DNA of 64,000 nt from Carettochelys insculpta (taxonomy: Eukaryota; Chordata; Testudines; Carettochelyidae): NCBI RefSeq assembly GCF_033958435.1, contig NC_134137.1, forward strand, positions 243,458,501-243,522,500, read 5' to 3'. Under the pieces are notes generated by a model. That model did no database searches and had not been told where the DNA came from. It saw only the letters and a list, made by a program, of their open reading frames with translations. Positions 1 to 11,991 of this stretch are shown here, in pieces; position 1 is the stretch's first letter; every line of letters begins with the position of its first letter. Made by a program: the position numbers and the translations under genes.

Positions 1-1279
1 CTGACCAGGGCTTTCGACTCAGTCAGTAGGGATGGACTGTTTAAATTGCTCCACAAGATAGGCTGTCCACCACGGCTACTCAAGATGATCCAGTCTTTCC
101 ATGAAGACACGAGAGGAACCATCCAATATGATGGCACATCATTGGATGCCTTCAGCATCAGGAGTGGTGTCAAACTAGGATGCATCGTTGCTCTGACATT
201 GTTCAGGATCTTCTTTGCGCTCCTCCTGACGCAGCCTTTGGGTCCCCAACAGAGGGCATCTTTGTGCACACAAGATCTGACAGGAAACTGTTTAATCTTG
301 CAAGGCTGAAGGCTAAGTCTAAGGTGTGGGAAGTGCTCATTAGAGACATGCTGTTCACAGGCGATGCTGCTGTAGTGACACACACAGAAGACCAGCTTCA
401 AAAACACTGGATCAGTTCTCCAAAGCATGCAAGGACTTCGGGCTTACCATCAGCCTAGAGAAGACAAACATACTTGGTCAGGACGTTGCTGAACCTCCAT
501 CAATCAGCATTGACAACTACATGCTAGAGGTCGTCCACGAGTTTACTTACCTCGGGTCCACCATCACTGACACCCTATCTCTGGAGACTGAGCTAAACAG
601 GAGGATCGGAAAAGCAGACACAACTCTGTTCAGACTTAGCAAGAGAGTGTGGAACAACAACAAGCTGTACTCTCACACCAAAATTCAAGTCTACAGAGCC
701 TGCATCCTCAGCACCCTCCTCTACAGCAGCGAGTCTTGGACCTTGTACGCCCGCCAGGAAAAGAGGCTGAATGTCTTCCACTTGCGCTGCCTCAGGTGCA
801 TTCTTGGGATGTCATGGAAAGACAGAGTGCCCAACAACGCCGCCCTCAAGCAAGCTGGAATTCCAACCAAGCACACCCTCCTCAGGCAGCGGCGGCTCCG
901 CTGGCTTGGCCACGTCCACAGGATGAATGACAGAAGGATCCCAAAAGACATCCTGTACAGCGAGCTAGCCTCTGGCAAAAGACCTCCCGGATGCTCCCAA
1001 TTGCATTACAAAGATGTTTGTAAGAGGGATCTCAAGGAGGTAGACGTCGACCCAGATGGTTGGAAAGAGCTGGCAGACGACCGCAGCAACTGGAAGCAAG
1101 AACTACATAAGGGCCTTCAGAAGGGCGAGATGAAGATCAGACAGCTGGCAGAGGAGAAGCAAGCCCGTAGAAAGGACAGCAAAGACCTGCCAGACACCTA
1201 CTACGTATGCAGCAGATGTAGCAAGGACTGTCACTCTCACGTGGGCCTCCACAGTCACAGTCAACGCTGCAAATGACAA
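1..1279 (+). mobile_element. Non-LTR retrotransposon (LINE), 3' part of reverse transcriptase ORF, cut by window edge
   Basis: The frame from base 1 reads LTRAFDSVSRDGLF, RT motif A with the catalytic Asp of AFDSV. It continues through SGVKLGCIVALTLF (motif B) near 160-215. A frameshift follows; another frame carries KLFNLARLKAKSKV and LFTGDAAVV (about 349-375). The last is motif C, where the usual A-D-D has become T-G-D, so the enzyme should be dead. A third frame, 521-1276, stays open for 251 codons. It encodes the conserved C-terminal region (FTYLGSTITD, YRACILSTLLYSSESWT, RRLRWLGHVHRM, GKRPPG) and ends in a Cys/His finger-like tail (CSRCSKDCHSHVGLHSHSQRC). This order is typical of apurinic-endonuclease LINE ORF2 proteins. 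I cannot settle the clade; RTE-like or a relative is likely. The 5' part lies outside the window. Remnant, not a host gene. Confidence 0.85.
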
Positions 1280-1374
1280 TCTTAAATGGAGTTACGAAGG
1301 GCACGATCCATAGTCTACGCAGACTAAAGGATGGCTAGGAAGACTCAGTCAATGGCAGTGTTGAATGTTTGTAG

Positions 1375-1830
1375 AAACGGCACACCCCTGACTTTAAAAC
1401 TGAGCTCACTGTGATCAACACTGCATGCAAAGTGGAGATAGAAGCTGTTGCTGATGTTGTTTATATGAAGAGGGAGCCCATCTGACTACAGAGTGCACCA
1501 TAGGCTGGGCCTGGGAATGCTGTCAAAAGCCTTCTCAAAGTCTATGAATTTTATGTGAAATTGCTGTTGCCATTCTAAGCAATGTTCTGTTCTGTCTCGT
1601 AGAATGAAGATCTGGTCTGGCTTTTCGGAAACCAACTTGGTCTTCACTGAGAATGGTATCAACTGCCTCTGATATACGCTGGACAAGGATCTTATACAAT
1701 ACTTGGCACAGATAAAAATGTGACACCATGCTTTTATTCCAATCACAGAAAGGTCCCTTCTTTGGTATCTCCTCTATAACCCCATAGGTTCACTCCTTGG
1801 GTACTTTTTCCCTTTCCCAGACTGAGGGAA
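1375..1830 (-). mobile_element. LINE reverse transcriptase fragment, antisense to the previous one
   Basis: On the minus strand the fragment reads EEIPKKGPFCDWN (about 1780-1740), then QVLYKILVQRISEAVD and SEDQVGFRKARPD. After a frame change it reads LEWQQQF, KFIDFEKAFDSIPRPSLW (motif A), and finally HSELSFKVRGV near 1381-1410, the start of the motif B region. At least two frameshifts and a stop break the frame. The wording differs from the plus-strand copy at 1-1279 (FIDFEKAFDS against LTRAFDSVSR). It is therefore probably a different LINE subfamily inserted in opposite orientation, not an inverted duplicate. Confidence 0.75.
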
Positions 1831-4281
1831 ATCAAGGGGCCAGGATAGAAGCTTCAAACTCAGGATTTACTTTGAACAATTCTACATTCAAGTTATCCTT
1901 GTTGGAGCTTCCTCATTTTTAAGGAGTTGATGGTTTCAGTGATTAGCTGGGTGTCTGTGTTAACATCAAGATTTTCTTCTGCCTCCTGGATGCTTGCTTC
2001 CTTTTCAGGTTGCTCCATGTTCAACAATATTTAAAAATGGTCTCTCTAGCACATTTCTTGTTCTGTTTCTGTTAGTAGGTGGTCATGTTTATCCCTGATG
2101 AGAGTGTTTGTTGGTGCCTGCTCTTTACCACTGATAAATCACACCCTTTTGTACACAGTTCCTTACTCACCATGAGCAGATGCAGCCACTTCTTGTGTTG
2201 CCAAATTATCAAGATAATGTCGTTATGTCCACTCTCTCGAGGCATGCCTTTTGGTATGCCTTGCTATATGGCTCATATTATTTGTCATTTAGCTTCTCGG
2301 ATTTTTGTTTCTAAAACTTTTTTTCTTTGCGTCTTTTTCCACCAATCCACTCTTTCCTTCTCTTCTGCCATTAGCCTCCTTTTAGAAGGGATGTTGACAT
2401 ATTCGAGAAAGTGCAGAAAAGAGCCTCTCCTATGACTTGAGAGCTGGAGAAAATGCTGGAGAAAGTGAGAGAGTCACAGAGCTCAATCTGTTTAGCTGAT
2501 CAAAAGAAGGTTGACTCTTTATGGCCCACAACTGGGGGCCCTTCAGTCCTATCACACCTCACCCGGTGAAGAAGAAGCAGAGGTGGGTCTGCCAGAGTGG
2601 CATAGAAAGACTGCAGGGTAGCAGCCAATCAAAGCCAGCAGCCTCAGATAAAAGTAGCTGTGCGGGGTTAGATGGGGCAGTTCTCGTCTGGGCCTAAAGG
2701 AGTGGGGAAGGGGACTCTGTTCAAAGGACTGCAATGGGCTGTGTTTAGTGAATCTGGAAGTGAAAGGACCAAAGAACTGTGATGCTAAAGTGAGGAAGGG
2801 GTAGAGGCAAAGAATATGCAGCAGTAATTAATTAGAGGAGGCAGTACATGGTGGCTGTTTGTGGGATCCTTGAGCTGGACCCTGGAGTAGTGAGTGGGCT
2901 TGCGTTCTCTCAATGATGTGGCTTAAGCCATGATAATGGGGCAAGATATAGAAGCCTGGGTGAAGGGCTGGGGCAGGTGAGGGCAGACTGGCAGCTTGGT
3001 GAGCTTTTCCTCCTATTTATTTTTTACTGTGTGACTTGGTGGGAGGGCTGAGCCCCAGAAGAACTGCCTAGTGAAGTCCACAATCTGCAGGGGGTGCCAG
3101 GAGCATGAAAAACCATTACAGCACCACAGCCAGCTATTAGGAAGCACTCCAGAGGTGAGTGTCCCCTCCCAGAGATCCTTTCTATAACTCCCGCCAACGC
3201 CTCTGTACCAAGTTAGCTTGTCTCACTTTTGATGTAGGGGTCTGCGAATCCCCTGTTCTTTTGAAATCACAACAAACAATACCTGCCTTATTAGGGCTGC
3301 CTTCCCTTCAGGTACTTGCCTTTATCAGGATCAACGTTGAGAAAGGATAATCTGAAAGCATTTCTCATTTAGCAGGGTTTGGCTTCAAATCAATGACCCC
3401 AGGCTAGTAGTGTTTGTCAGTCTGTGTTAGATCAGTTCTAATTCCTGAACATAAAACATTCTTCCTGTTTCAGCCATTCTTCCAATGCTTATAGATGATG
3501 GAAAACTTTAAATACAGAGGTCTGCAGGAGGTAGAAAGATTGATTTGTTCCTGCAGGTTTTGCAACTAATCCTATCAGTCATAATGACCTCTATTGTCTT
3601 ACAAGGGGCATTGTGCTTTGTTCTCTTCCAAATGTCGGTTGTAGCTCTTCCGCACGAGAGCAGTTGAATGAGGCGAGAAATATGCCTGGTCAGTAAGTGT
3701 CTGTCTTTATATTCAATATGTTTTTGGATTGGCTCCCCAGCTGGTGTAAATTGGCTTTGCTCCATTGAAATCAATGCTGCTGTTCTGATTCAGCCATGCT
3801 GAGGTTCAGGACTAGTATTTTTAAAATACATTTGCCAGACTGAAATCGAGGCAGAGATTAAACAAACATGGAGATGTTCAAAATTTGACCTACCCCTATT
3901 TGCACGGTTCTTTCATACATTATGTATTTGACAATTAAATTAATGCTTAGCAGAACAGCCCCACAATAACAAGCCTTTGTGTGTAACCAAATGCTCATGG
4001 GTAACCTCTCAATAAGAATTGCCCACGTATGTGGAGGGAGACCTGTTCTGTAAATAAATAAACTGCAATTTCCAGCTTCCAGCGGCTTGTCAGTTGTAGA
4101 AAGCAACTGTGACGGGATTCTGGTCTGTGACTAGCTGAAGGAATTGGCATGTGGCAGGTTCCCTGAAGCATTCAGCGGTAGCACCTGCACAGCTGTGCAC
4201 GCTTGCAGACGAAAGTTTGAAGGGGCATTTGACAACTTGTCACTTAGTACCCAGGTGTCTCTTCTGGGGCAGAAGGGCCAT
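1831..4281. other. Intergenic stretch, no supported gene
   Basis: No coding or RNA gene seen. A short CR1-like piece is likely near 2440-2525 (the stretch around 'aatctgtttagct' matches the CR1 RT 3' coding region as I remember it). Bases 2560-3150 are purine-rich and look like an unclassified dispersed repeat. The rest is AT-rich sequence without recognisable structure. Confidence 0.5.
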
Positions 4282-4866
4282 AGGGTTGCCAGCTTTCTAC
4301 TGCACAAACCCAAACACCTCTGCCCTGCTCTTTCTCCAAGGCCCTGCCCCTCGCGTGCGCCATCCCTACTCCTTCTGTTGTGCCTCTCTCTCACCCTCAC
4401 TTTTACCCGGCTGGACTGGGGGTGGGAGGAAGTTGAAGGCTCTGGCTGGGGTATGGTCTTTTGGCTGGGGCCGGGAATGAGGCCTTTGGGGTGCGTGAGA
4501 GGGCTCAGGGCTGAGGCAGGCGGTTGCACTGAGGGATTCCAGTGGCATTTACCATGGCTCCCAGAAAGTGGCTGCCAGGTTCCTGCAGCTCCTAGGTGCA
4601 AGGAGGTGCCATGTTTTCTACCTGCACGTGCTATTCCCGCAGCTCCCAATTGGTTGCTGTTCCTGGCCAATGGGAGCAGCAGAGCAGGTGCTTCCATGCA
4701 GGGGCAGTGTGTGGATCTTCTCTGTGCCTAGGGGCCAGAGGCACCTGGCAGCCAGCCTTGCTGAATGGTCTTTTAAAGAGCCTGGTTGGCAGAGCTGACT
4801 GTAACTGCCAGGGTGCCTTTTTCAACCGGGCATTCTGGCCAAAAAAACTGGAGGGCTGGCAACCCT
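4282..4866. mobile_element. 585-bp element with 12-bp terminal inverted repeats
   Basis: The ends are AGGGTTGCCAGC (4282-4293) and GCTGGCAACCCT (4855-4866), a perfect 12-bp inverted repeat. TA lies immediately around the GGGTTGCC ends, so a TA target duplication is possible. The interior is GC-rich, with C-rich and then G-rich halves. Two overlapping open frames on opposite strands (188 and 195 codons) are low-complexity and have no domain. I read it as a non-autonomous repeat; the superfamily is not assigned. Confidence 0.6.
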
Positions 4867-4904
4867 AGGGAGTGGGTGGGGAAGGGGAAATAACCAACAT
4901 GTCC

Positions 4905-5025
4905 CGCACAGGAAGATGGAAGGAAGAAAGTTTTAATTCTTGAGCCGTTCTATTGCCTGTGTGATACCGGAGATCAGACTAGATGATCACAATGGTCCCT
5001 TCTGCCCTTGGAACGGGTGAATATT
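4905..5025 (+). mobile_element. CR1 LINE 3'-end fragment
   Basis: The text around 'gagatcagactagatgat' followed by 'cacaatggtcccttctg' is the characteristic CR1 3'UTR end seen across sauropsids. It lies just outside the 585-bp element. Confidence 0.7.
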
Positions 5026-5244
5026 GGTGCCTTCCCAGTTTCCGTCTCATTGTAAGAACTTGATTTAGCCTGCAGAGAGCCCTATAGTGGCTCGTCTACA
5101 TACTTGGCTTAATCTACTTCTTGACCTCCCCCAGCACCCCTCCACTCTCTGATTTGCTCACCTTGATTATCTTTTTCTGATTTGTCCTCCTTGCTTACTG
5201 TTTTTGGTTCTCTGTGCCTTAAACACTGAGTCTGTTCTGGTCTG

Positions 5245-5335
5245 GCTATGGTCTGAAGAAGTGGGTCTGTCCCACGAGAGCTCACCTAATAAATTATTTT
5301 GCTAGTTTTTAAAGTGCTACTTGACTGCTTTTTGT
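5245..5335 (+). repeat. Half copy of the fold-back short repeat family
   Basis: 'ctgaagaagtgggtctgtc', 'ctcacctaataaatta' and 'tttttaaagtgctacttg' match the right-hand arm of the fold-back elements at 20429-20620 and 47656-47850. Only one arm is clearly present. Confidence 0.6.
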
Positions 5336-7162
5336 ATTTAAACAACTCTTAGATCAAAAGTGAAAGTGCATGGGATGGTTAAATCCTCCTGTAATCCAGG
5401 GTAGCTCTTTAAGAGACCCAGAGGGGAGAGTTGGGAGTGAGTTGTGTCTGGGTCATTACTGGTAGGCAGATTTAGCACTTCACACCGAAGAGCTTCTGGA
5501 ATTAAGCATGGACGCTGTGTGGTCTGCTTCTACACATGTTGCTGGTGTCAGACTCTGTGAAGGGAAGTAGACAGGGCATGTATACTGTGAGCTGGGAGAA
5601 GCTGTGCCCAGAGCAGAAAGCTGGCTGGTGTCCCTCACTCTGATGCTTTTTTTTTTTTTTTTTGCAGCAGGGTTTTCTTTCAATCTATACGCTTGTGACT
5701 TAGCTGATTGACCAGTTAATGGGCTAGCTGGCAATCTAGCAGTGCTCTACAGCAGAGGAAGAGTCTGTGTGGGTTACAACTGAAGAATCTTACAAGCATG
5801 TGGTGGGATGATGTTTTAGATTCAGCAAATGGTGGAGATTTGGTGATCAAAGACACAGAGACTTAGGTGAAGTAAACCTAAAGCTGTTGGAGCCTCTCAA
5901 TTTCTTCTTACTGGGTTTGGTCTGCATTGCACTGTTCACATTTGACTGGTTTTCTTCACGTTTATTGTAACTGTGAAGATTGTTTCTGCAGGTTATAAAA
6001 TAGCTGTATTGTGTTGTAAAAATTATACTGGTTCCTCATCCTAGGATTTTTATGAAGTTATTTATTTAAATTCATTTCTTTAGTTCCATTTGGGTCTTGT
6101 GCCTGTGGCTGTTGACTCTCTGCAGACCTTGCTGAAAAACCATAGTCGGAACTCTGGGTCTCCAGCGTCTTTTTTATGGGAGTTGGGTTTTCGAGGCACT
6201 GGAGGAGGGCAGTGAAATGAAGTCCAGACCACCAAGGTTACACTACCATGAGTGAAAGTTTGTTTCTATGATAATTTGTAACTCCCACATTTGGGATGTT
6301 TGGTCTTTTTTTGTGCCAGTACTTGCTGGTACTGAGCACTGGCACCTTAGCAGCCCCAGCTGCAGGATTGACAGGCAGTAGCGGGGAGCTGGCTGAGTAA
6401 AAAGGCACTGAGTGGGGGCACTGCAGTGGCTGGGGGGGAGGGGCACAGCTGTGCGGGGCAGGGTATGAACCTGAAATAGCACATAGTGTGGTGCATCACA
6501 GTTTATGTGTACAGGGTGCTGAGTGAGAGTACAGAACTGGGATATTGAATGGTTCCACAGCACAGGAGTGAGATAGCTTTTTTAATACTGGCCGGTTTAT
6601 GCACCTCACTGGAGAGCAATCATTCTCTGAAGCTAGTAACACTATCTTGGTCTGTGTCTTCTAGCGCCTGGGAAAATGTGTTCTCTTGTGATTCAATCAT
6701 ATGCGTCCCAAGTGCTTTCTTTTTGGGGTTTTAAAGCTGAAATAAAAATGGCCTGAATCGGTATAAATTTCCAAGGAAACAGTTTGCGTGGAAGGTGATG
6801 GTTTGTGTACCCAGTCTCTGGCTAGAGCACCTTGGGGGAAAAGTCCCTCTAAGAAATACTTGCGGCCACATCATAAAGAGCAGTCTCATAATCACCATTC
6901 TCTCTGGCAGACTCAATGGATACACCACCGCTTGGTGGGCATGGAGACTGACTGCCCCTCTAGCACCTACATGTGTTCCCTCCAGTCAGAACTGGGCACT
7001 TGTGGGGAGCTTCCATAGCAGCCGCTACCCGCGTGATTGTTGTTTTGCAAATTGGCAGATGACTTCAAAGCCTTGGGCTGGTACCATCCATCAACAGTTT
7101 TATAAAAGCAAACTAAAGCTGGGGCAGGAAGTTGAAAGGGGGATGCATTCAGACTCAGGGTA
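5336..7162. other. Intergenic, nothing recognised except a T tract
   Basis: A run of about 17 T occurs near 5647-5663. No gene-like frame, RNA gene or clear transposon boundary was recognised elsewhere in this stretch. Confidence 0.45.
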
Positions 7163-7330
7163 TGCGTATATGAGCCATGGAAGTTGACCGTCCCTAAGCA
7201 ATTTTAGCTAAAATCAACTTATTGACAGTTAACTTTGATGTCTGTCTATATGGAAGAAGGTCCACAGGAGAATTTCTCCCATCAACCTTCCTTAGTCCCT
7301 GCCGCTCATGAGGAGTTCCAGGTTTGACTT
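7163..7330. mobile_element. Fragment of Harbinger-like MITE
   Basis: 'ggaagttgacc', 'caattttagcta', 'atggaagaaggt' and 'catcaaccttcctta' parallel the interior of the better-preserved element at 41318-41581. The termini are not clear. Confidence 0.5.
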
Positions 7331-9599
7331 GGATCCCAGAAAGCGCTGCTTCACGCTTGTGCGAAACGAAAATCCGGGAGATCACCCTGAGCAGGTTTAT
7401 CATCCGTGGCAGTGTGCCTCTAGGCTTAGATCCTCACAGGCTGTTAGGTGCCCGTTTCCCATTGAAATCCACGCGAGATGGGCACCTAACTCTCAGGCAG
7501 CCTCTGGGCCTGAGCACTCGGAGGACGTGAGAGCTTTTTGAGCCTTAAACTAATTGTAACCCCCCCCAAATAATTGAAAAAAAAATCTCCTTCCCATTCC
7601 AAAAACATCATCATAATCTCCAAGTTGCTGGATGCACCACTCTTCCAAATGCCTTCAAACAGCAGCCCAAAGGCTGTGTTAATGCATTGATTAAATTTGC
7701 CTCTCGACTGAAATGCAAGAAAATAGTCCCTCAGGCCAGAAGTGTGGGGCAGCCTTGAGATGCTCTATGGGCCAGTGTCCCTAGCACCAGAGATTCATGA
7801 TTTATTTTTTGCCCCAAACTTTTAAATGTCATATGAACACTGTGCAGTGGATCATGCTGGTGGCCACACAACACAAATGCAGGGGCAGTTGAGGGTGGTG
7901 GTGGTGTAACTCTCGCAGCAGCACAAATTTATTATAACATCTGCCAGCCCCCCACCCCCAGAAAGCACCAGGCTCAAATGAACCTGCTGTGACACCAAAG
8001 ATAGCAGCTGGCCAGAGGAGGCACTTAAGCCCATTAATGAATTGCCCTTCACCAGGCATGCTAGTACCATTTTACAGATGTTGACTTGCCCTGAGGTCAT
8101 ATGACCAGTTTGGCTCTGTATCATGGGGAGGCATTAGCTCCCTAGATTGTAATTGGCTCCTGAAGGGGCAACACATTTCCTTTGTTTCAAGCTTAATTGG
8201 TAGTGTGTGTTGGGTAGTTTTTGGCTGGCATTTTTTTTTTAAATTGGCTGCCAGCAAGGGAGAAGGTAAGCGGGGGTTGGGGGCAGAAGGAGATTGTTCA
8301 GGGTTGTATAGTAGGCCCACCACAATCCCACACTGCATACATTAGGACTGTCTAGTCACATAGCATTCATCTGATAACCCTGTGGCCTTATGTTGTAAAG
8401 GGGTCAGCTTATTGGCATTTTGTGAACGGTGGGGGTGCTTATTTGTACTATGAAAGTTGGCAACAGTCATGAAACAAGCACCTGAGGAGAAAGAGTGCCC
8501 GAGAGCAGGACATGCCTAAGGCGCCTCAACTGGGCAAAAGCTTTCTGCGTAAGCAGACCTGGGACAGACCCTGGGCAGACTGGTGGGGCAGAAGGGGAAA
8601 GATTGCGGAGCTCTGCAGGCCATTCAGGAGCCTGAGGCCTTACAGAAAAAGTTGCTGCAGATGGAACCTAGAGAACATTTGTTTTTGTGACGTCTACATT
8701 TTATCTGAACGTAGGTAAGAGCCTGGACACACTTGTACAAGTGCCCTTTCCAGAAGACTTTATTAAAGGGAGATAGATGACCGTAGCATGTTTGGCTATT
8801 CCTTGATTGGGCTGATTAAGTGACCTCATTGTTGCCCCATTATGGAGGGGAATCTCAAGTAGGCCACAGCAGAGTCTCACTGACCTGCATGGTGTTGCTT
8901 GTGAGGAGACAGTGCCCCTGCTAGAGGCTGAGCTAGCAACAGAACCCACATTGCCAGTGAAAAGAATGGTGGCACAGTGAGATGGCGTTATGTGCCCTTC
9001 TGTCCTTTAGGCAGAACTTTGCCTTCATAGTGCCCTAGCCCTGGCGGAGCTAGAGGCCAAGAGAGCACAGTTGGGAATGGGTTTGCCAGGCGGTAAAAGT
9101 TCAGGACATTAACTGTTATGGGTCCTAGGTCAGCTGACTGCTTTTTTTTTTTTTGGTGGATTTCAACAATCTGTAAGAGAAATTTTAGTCCCCAGACAGC
9201 TTCATTTTCTGTCTGACTGTGGATATACATAATAGAAAAAAGCTGCAAAGATTTCACAAGTTCTTTTAGCTTTTTCCCTTCTCTAGCCCTTCTCTAAAGC
9301 ACCTTGTACTGCAGCAAATGAAAACTGCCCTCAGAACAAGTGGGGAGGGATCCGTTATTGAGTAAGTGAGTGGAGTGACTGCTCTGAGGGATTGGATTCA
9401 AGTCACAAACCAAAGGAAGCATGAACGATCAGCCTCTCCCCACATGGGTTTGGCAAGGGCAAACTGGTTCTTCTGTGATTGAAAACTGCTGCTGCAGTCA
9501 GTGCATATTCCCTGGGTGGAAAAGCAGTTGCAACACACTGGAACCATAATAGCTTAAAACTGCATCACACAATGACTGGATCAACAAACTTTGCATTCC
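7331..9599. other. Intergenic sequence just downstream of ETV6
   Basis: A weak L3/CR1-like 3' piece occurs at about 8065-8145 ('ccattttacagatg', 'gccctgaggtcatatgac'). An A/T tract lies at 9141-9154. No gene is supported. Confidence 0.45.
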
Positions 9600-9619
9600 C
9601 TTTCCTTATATTAAAATTT

Positions 9620-9625
9620 TTTATT
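9620..9625 (-). promoter_or_regulatory. ETV6: Candidate distal polyadenylation signal AATAAA
   Basis: The plus strand reads tttatt, so the minus strand has AATAAA. The minus-strand sequence just downstream (about 9600-9550) is rich in T and GT (for example 'tttgttgatcc', 'cattgtgtgatg'), as expected for a downstream element. Confidence 0.5.
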
Positions 9626-11985
9626 GAGATGATGTAATTACAGGCATTTTTAAAAATTATTTGCAACTCACTGGCCCTGAGAATAGCCTTTTGGTTTTTT
9701 TTTTTGTTTTTACATTCATTAGATTCAGTCCCTTAACCCCACACCTTATTTTTTTAAAAAAAGCCATCAATAAAAAACAGACTAGAATTCATTTAAAAAT
9801 GTATTCTGGATTTGCACATGGTTGAAGTCCTATAAAGCGAAATCATGAAGAACGCATGCTCAGTATTTGTTTGAGATCAGGGGTGGTTACTGTTACTTAG
9901 TGTTTATGCGGGTGGCCCTAATAGTGTTTTCTCAATGGATAGCCCTCACAAGGGTCGAGGCTGTAACTGTGAGAAGATTTCCTTACTGACTTACAGAGCT
10001 ACCTTCTGTCCTGCCCAAGCAGCATTGTCCCCCTTCTGTTTGCAGAAGCATTTGACTTGTTCAGATTTGTAGCTAGATGACGGCAGGGGTGAGCCCTGTC
10101 TAGCTACCCTATTTGAAGAAAAGACCCATCTCCCCATGGTTAAGGGACTCCTTGGAATCTTTCTCCCTTTTCCAGCTTCCCTGAAGGACTGGGCAGAAAG
10201 TCTGGCTATGAGGCAGTTGACAAATCTTACACCAGGAATTCAGGGGTGGAGGGAGGTGAAAAGGGCAGTATTTTTCTTGATGGCCTGGCCACATGTTCAT
10301 TTCCCACCTATGTCAATAACTCAGTCATGTTTTACCTACACTTCCGATGGTTTCCATATCTGGATCTCTCTGCAAAATGGGAGGGAATCTGTTTCCTACA
10401 GTTGCTGTAGAGGGTGTTTTTTTTCAAACAAACTGGCTCCCAAAGTCCAAAAGATATCTCTAGTTCTGAAACTGCAACCTCCTTCAGCCTGCTGGCCGCT
10501 TGGTCACACGCTCCAGCTTTTGGCACTTACTCTGCCACTCCCTAAGCCACTTAGACCTTGAAAGAAAGACAGCAACCCAAGCGTCTGAAAAGTTCACTAT
10601 GCTAAGGGCCTGTTTTAAAGCTACAGACTATTTCATTCTTACCGGTGTGTCTATGGGTCTTTCTTGGCAAAGCTATTCACTAAAGCTGTGAAGGAGGAAG
10701 TGGACCCTGAAAGGGGATGGGAGACACACACCATAGTTGTATGATGGAAGAAAATTCCCAACACTCACAAATTTTGCAGCTACAAGTACTTCTTGATTTC
10801 TGCAGGTGTCAATTACCAACTTGTTGTCAAAGGCAAAAACTTCTCTGTGAAATTTCAGCCTGGGACAAGTGGATGTGTATGTAGGATTCCTTACCCTTCC
10901 ACACCTTTGTCAGCACCGTGAGGAAGTTTCACCATGTTTGCCACCCCAATTGGCAAGAGTGCGTGGAACAAACTGTCAATGGTCTCCGCACACATATACC
11001 AACACAGGTTAGCACAGCCCATAAGTAGAAGAATTCTCTGCCTCCTCCTCGTCCCAGCCCTGGTGTAACAACAGTAGGAGAATAAGCTACACCTATATGT
11101 CACGGCCAGAGCACCAGAAGACACAAATAGCAAACTTCCTATTTTCATCAAAAGAGTAAGGAACTTCCTTTAAACCTGATGCCTTTTGATGTTCCCTCTC
11201 TGTTTCTCACTTGCAGTCTCCCTTCTTTTTGTCTTGAGGTTTCTTAGCTAGATGTTTGCCAGCTCTAAGTGCTATACCAAAAGCATGAGGGTATTTGTTC
11301 TCATAACCTGAGTATGAGCCTCAGCTCCCGAGAAGGGAATGCCGCTTGCCTCCTTGAACAGGGTCACATTCTTTAGCCAAAAACAAACAAAATTAACTTC
11401 CTCACACTTCAGTTTCAGGTCCCTGGCCACAAAGCCAGAATTCCTCAGCACCTCCCCCTCTGACCCTTTTTGTGCTCAAAAGGCTTCACAACCACATGAT
11501 GGACTGACAGGGTGGTGAGCATCTCGTTTTTCTGCTGCTGCTCTTTGGTGCAGGGAAAACGTCAAATACCCAGTGTGTTGTAATTTGAAAGCACATCCTC
11601 TAAGAGTATGGAAAAAACAGTTCATTATATGGCTGGATAAAGCATGGGGGACGATGCATTGCCAGTCTTTCTTCAGCTGAGGCCAACTGGGAAGGGCTTG
11701 TTCTCACTCCATGATGTGGCACTCTATCTAGAGGAGAGGGAAAAAAAACCCAAACAAACCCAAAGCCTCTATTCTGCCATACATGACTCCGTGCACCTCA
11801 TGAAACTGGACTATGGTTACTTAACTAAGCAGGGCACCACTCCCAAATGGAAGGTTTTTCTGGAGTGCAATATTCCTGTTAAATATTTGGGGAAGAACAG
11901 GTGGTGTATCGGGGCTTTTGGGAAGACTGATTCAATGATCCCTTGACTTCTTACACCTCAGACTTCTGTGATCTACAAAAGAGAT

Positions 11986-11991
11986 TTTATT
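11986..11991 (-). promoter_or_regulatory. ETV6: Candidate internal polyadenylation signal AATAAA
   Basis: AATAAA on the minus strand about 1.6 kb after the stop codon. Its use would give a medium-length UTR. Evidence is the hexamer only. Confidence 0.25.

Noticed and set aside
4131..4731. Open frames of 188 codons (minus) and 195 codons (plus)
   Set aside because: They overlap on opposite strands within the GC-rich 585-bp inverted-repeat element and lack recognisable motifs.
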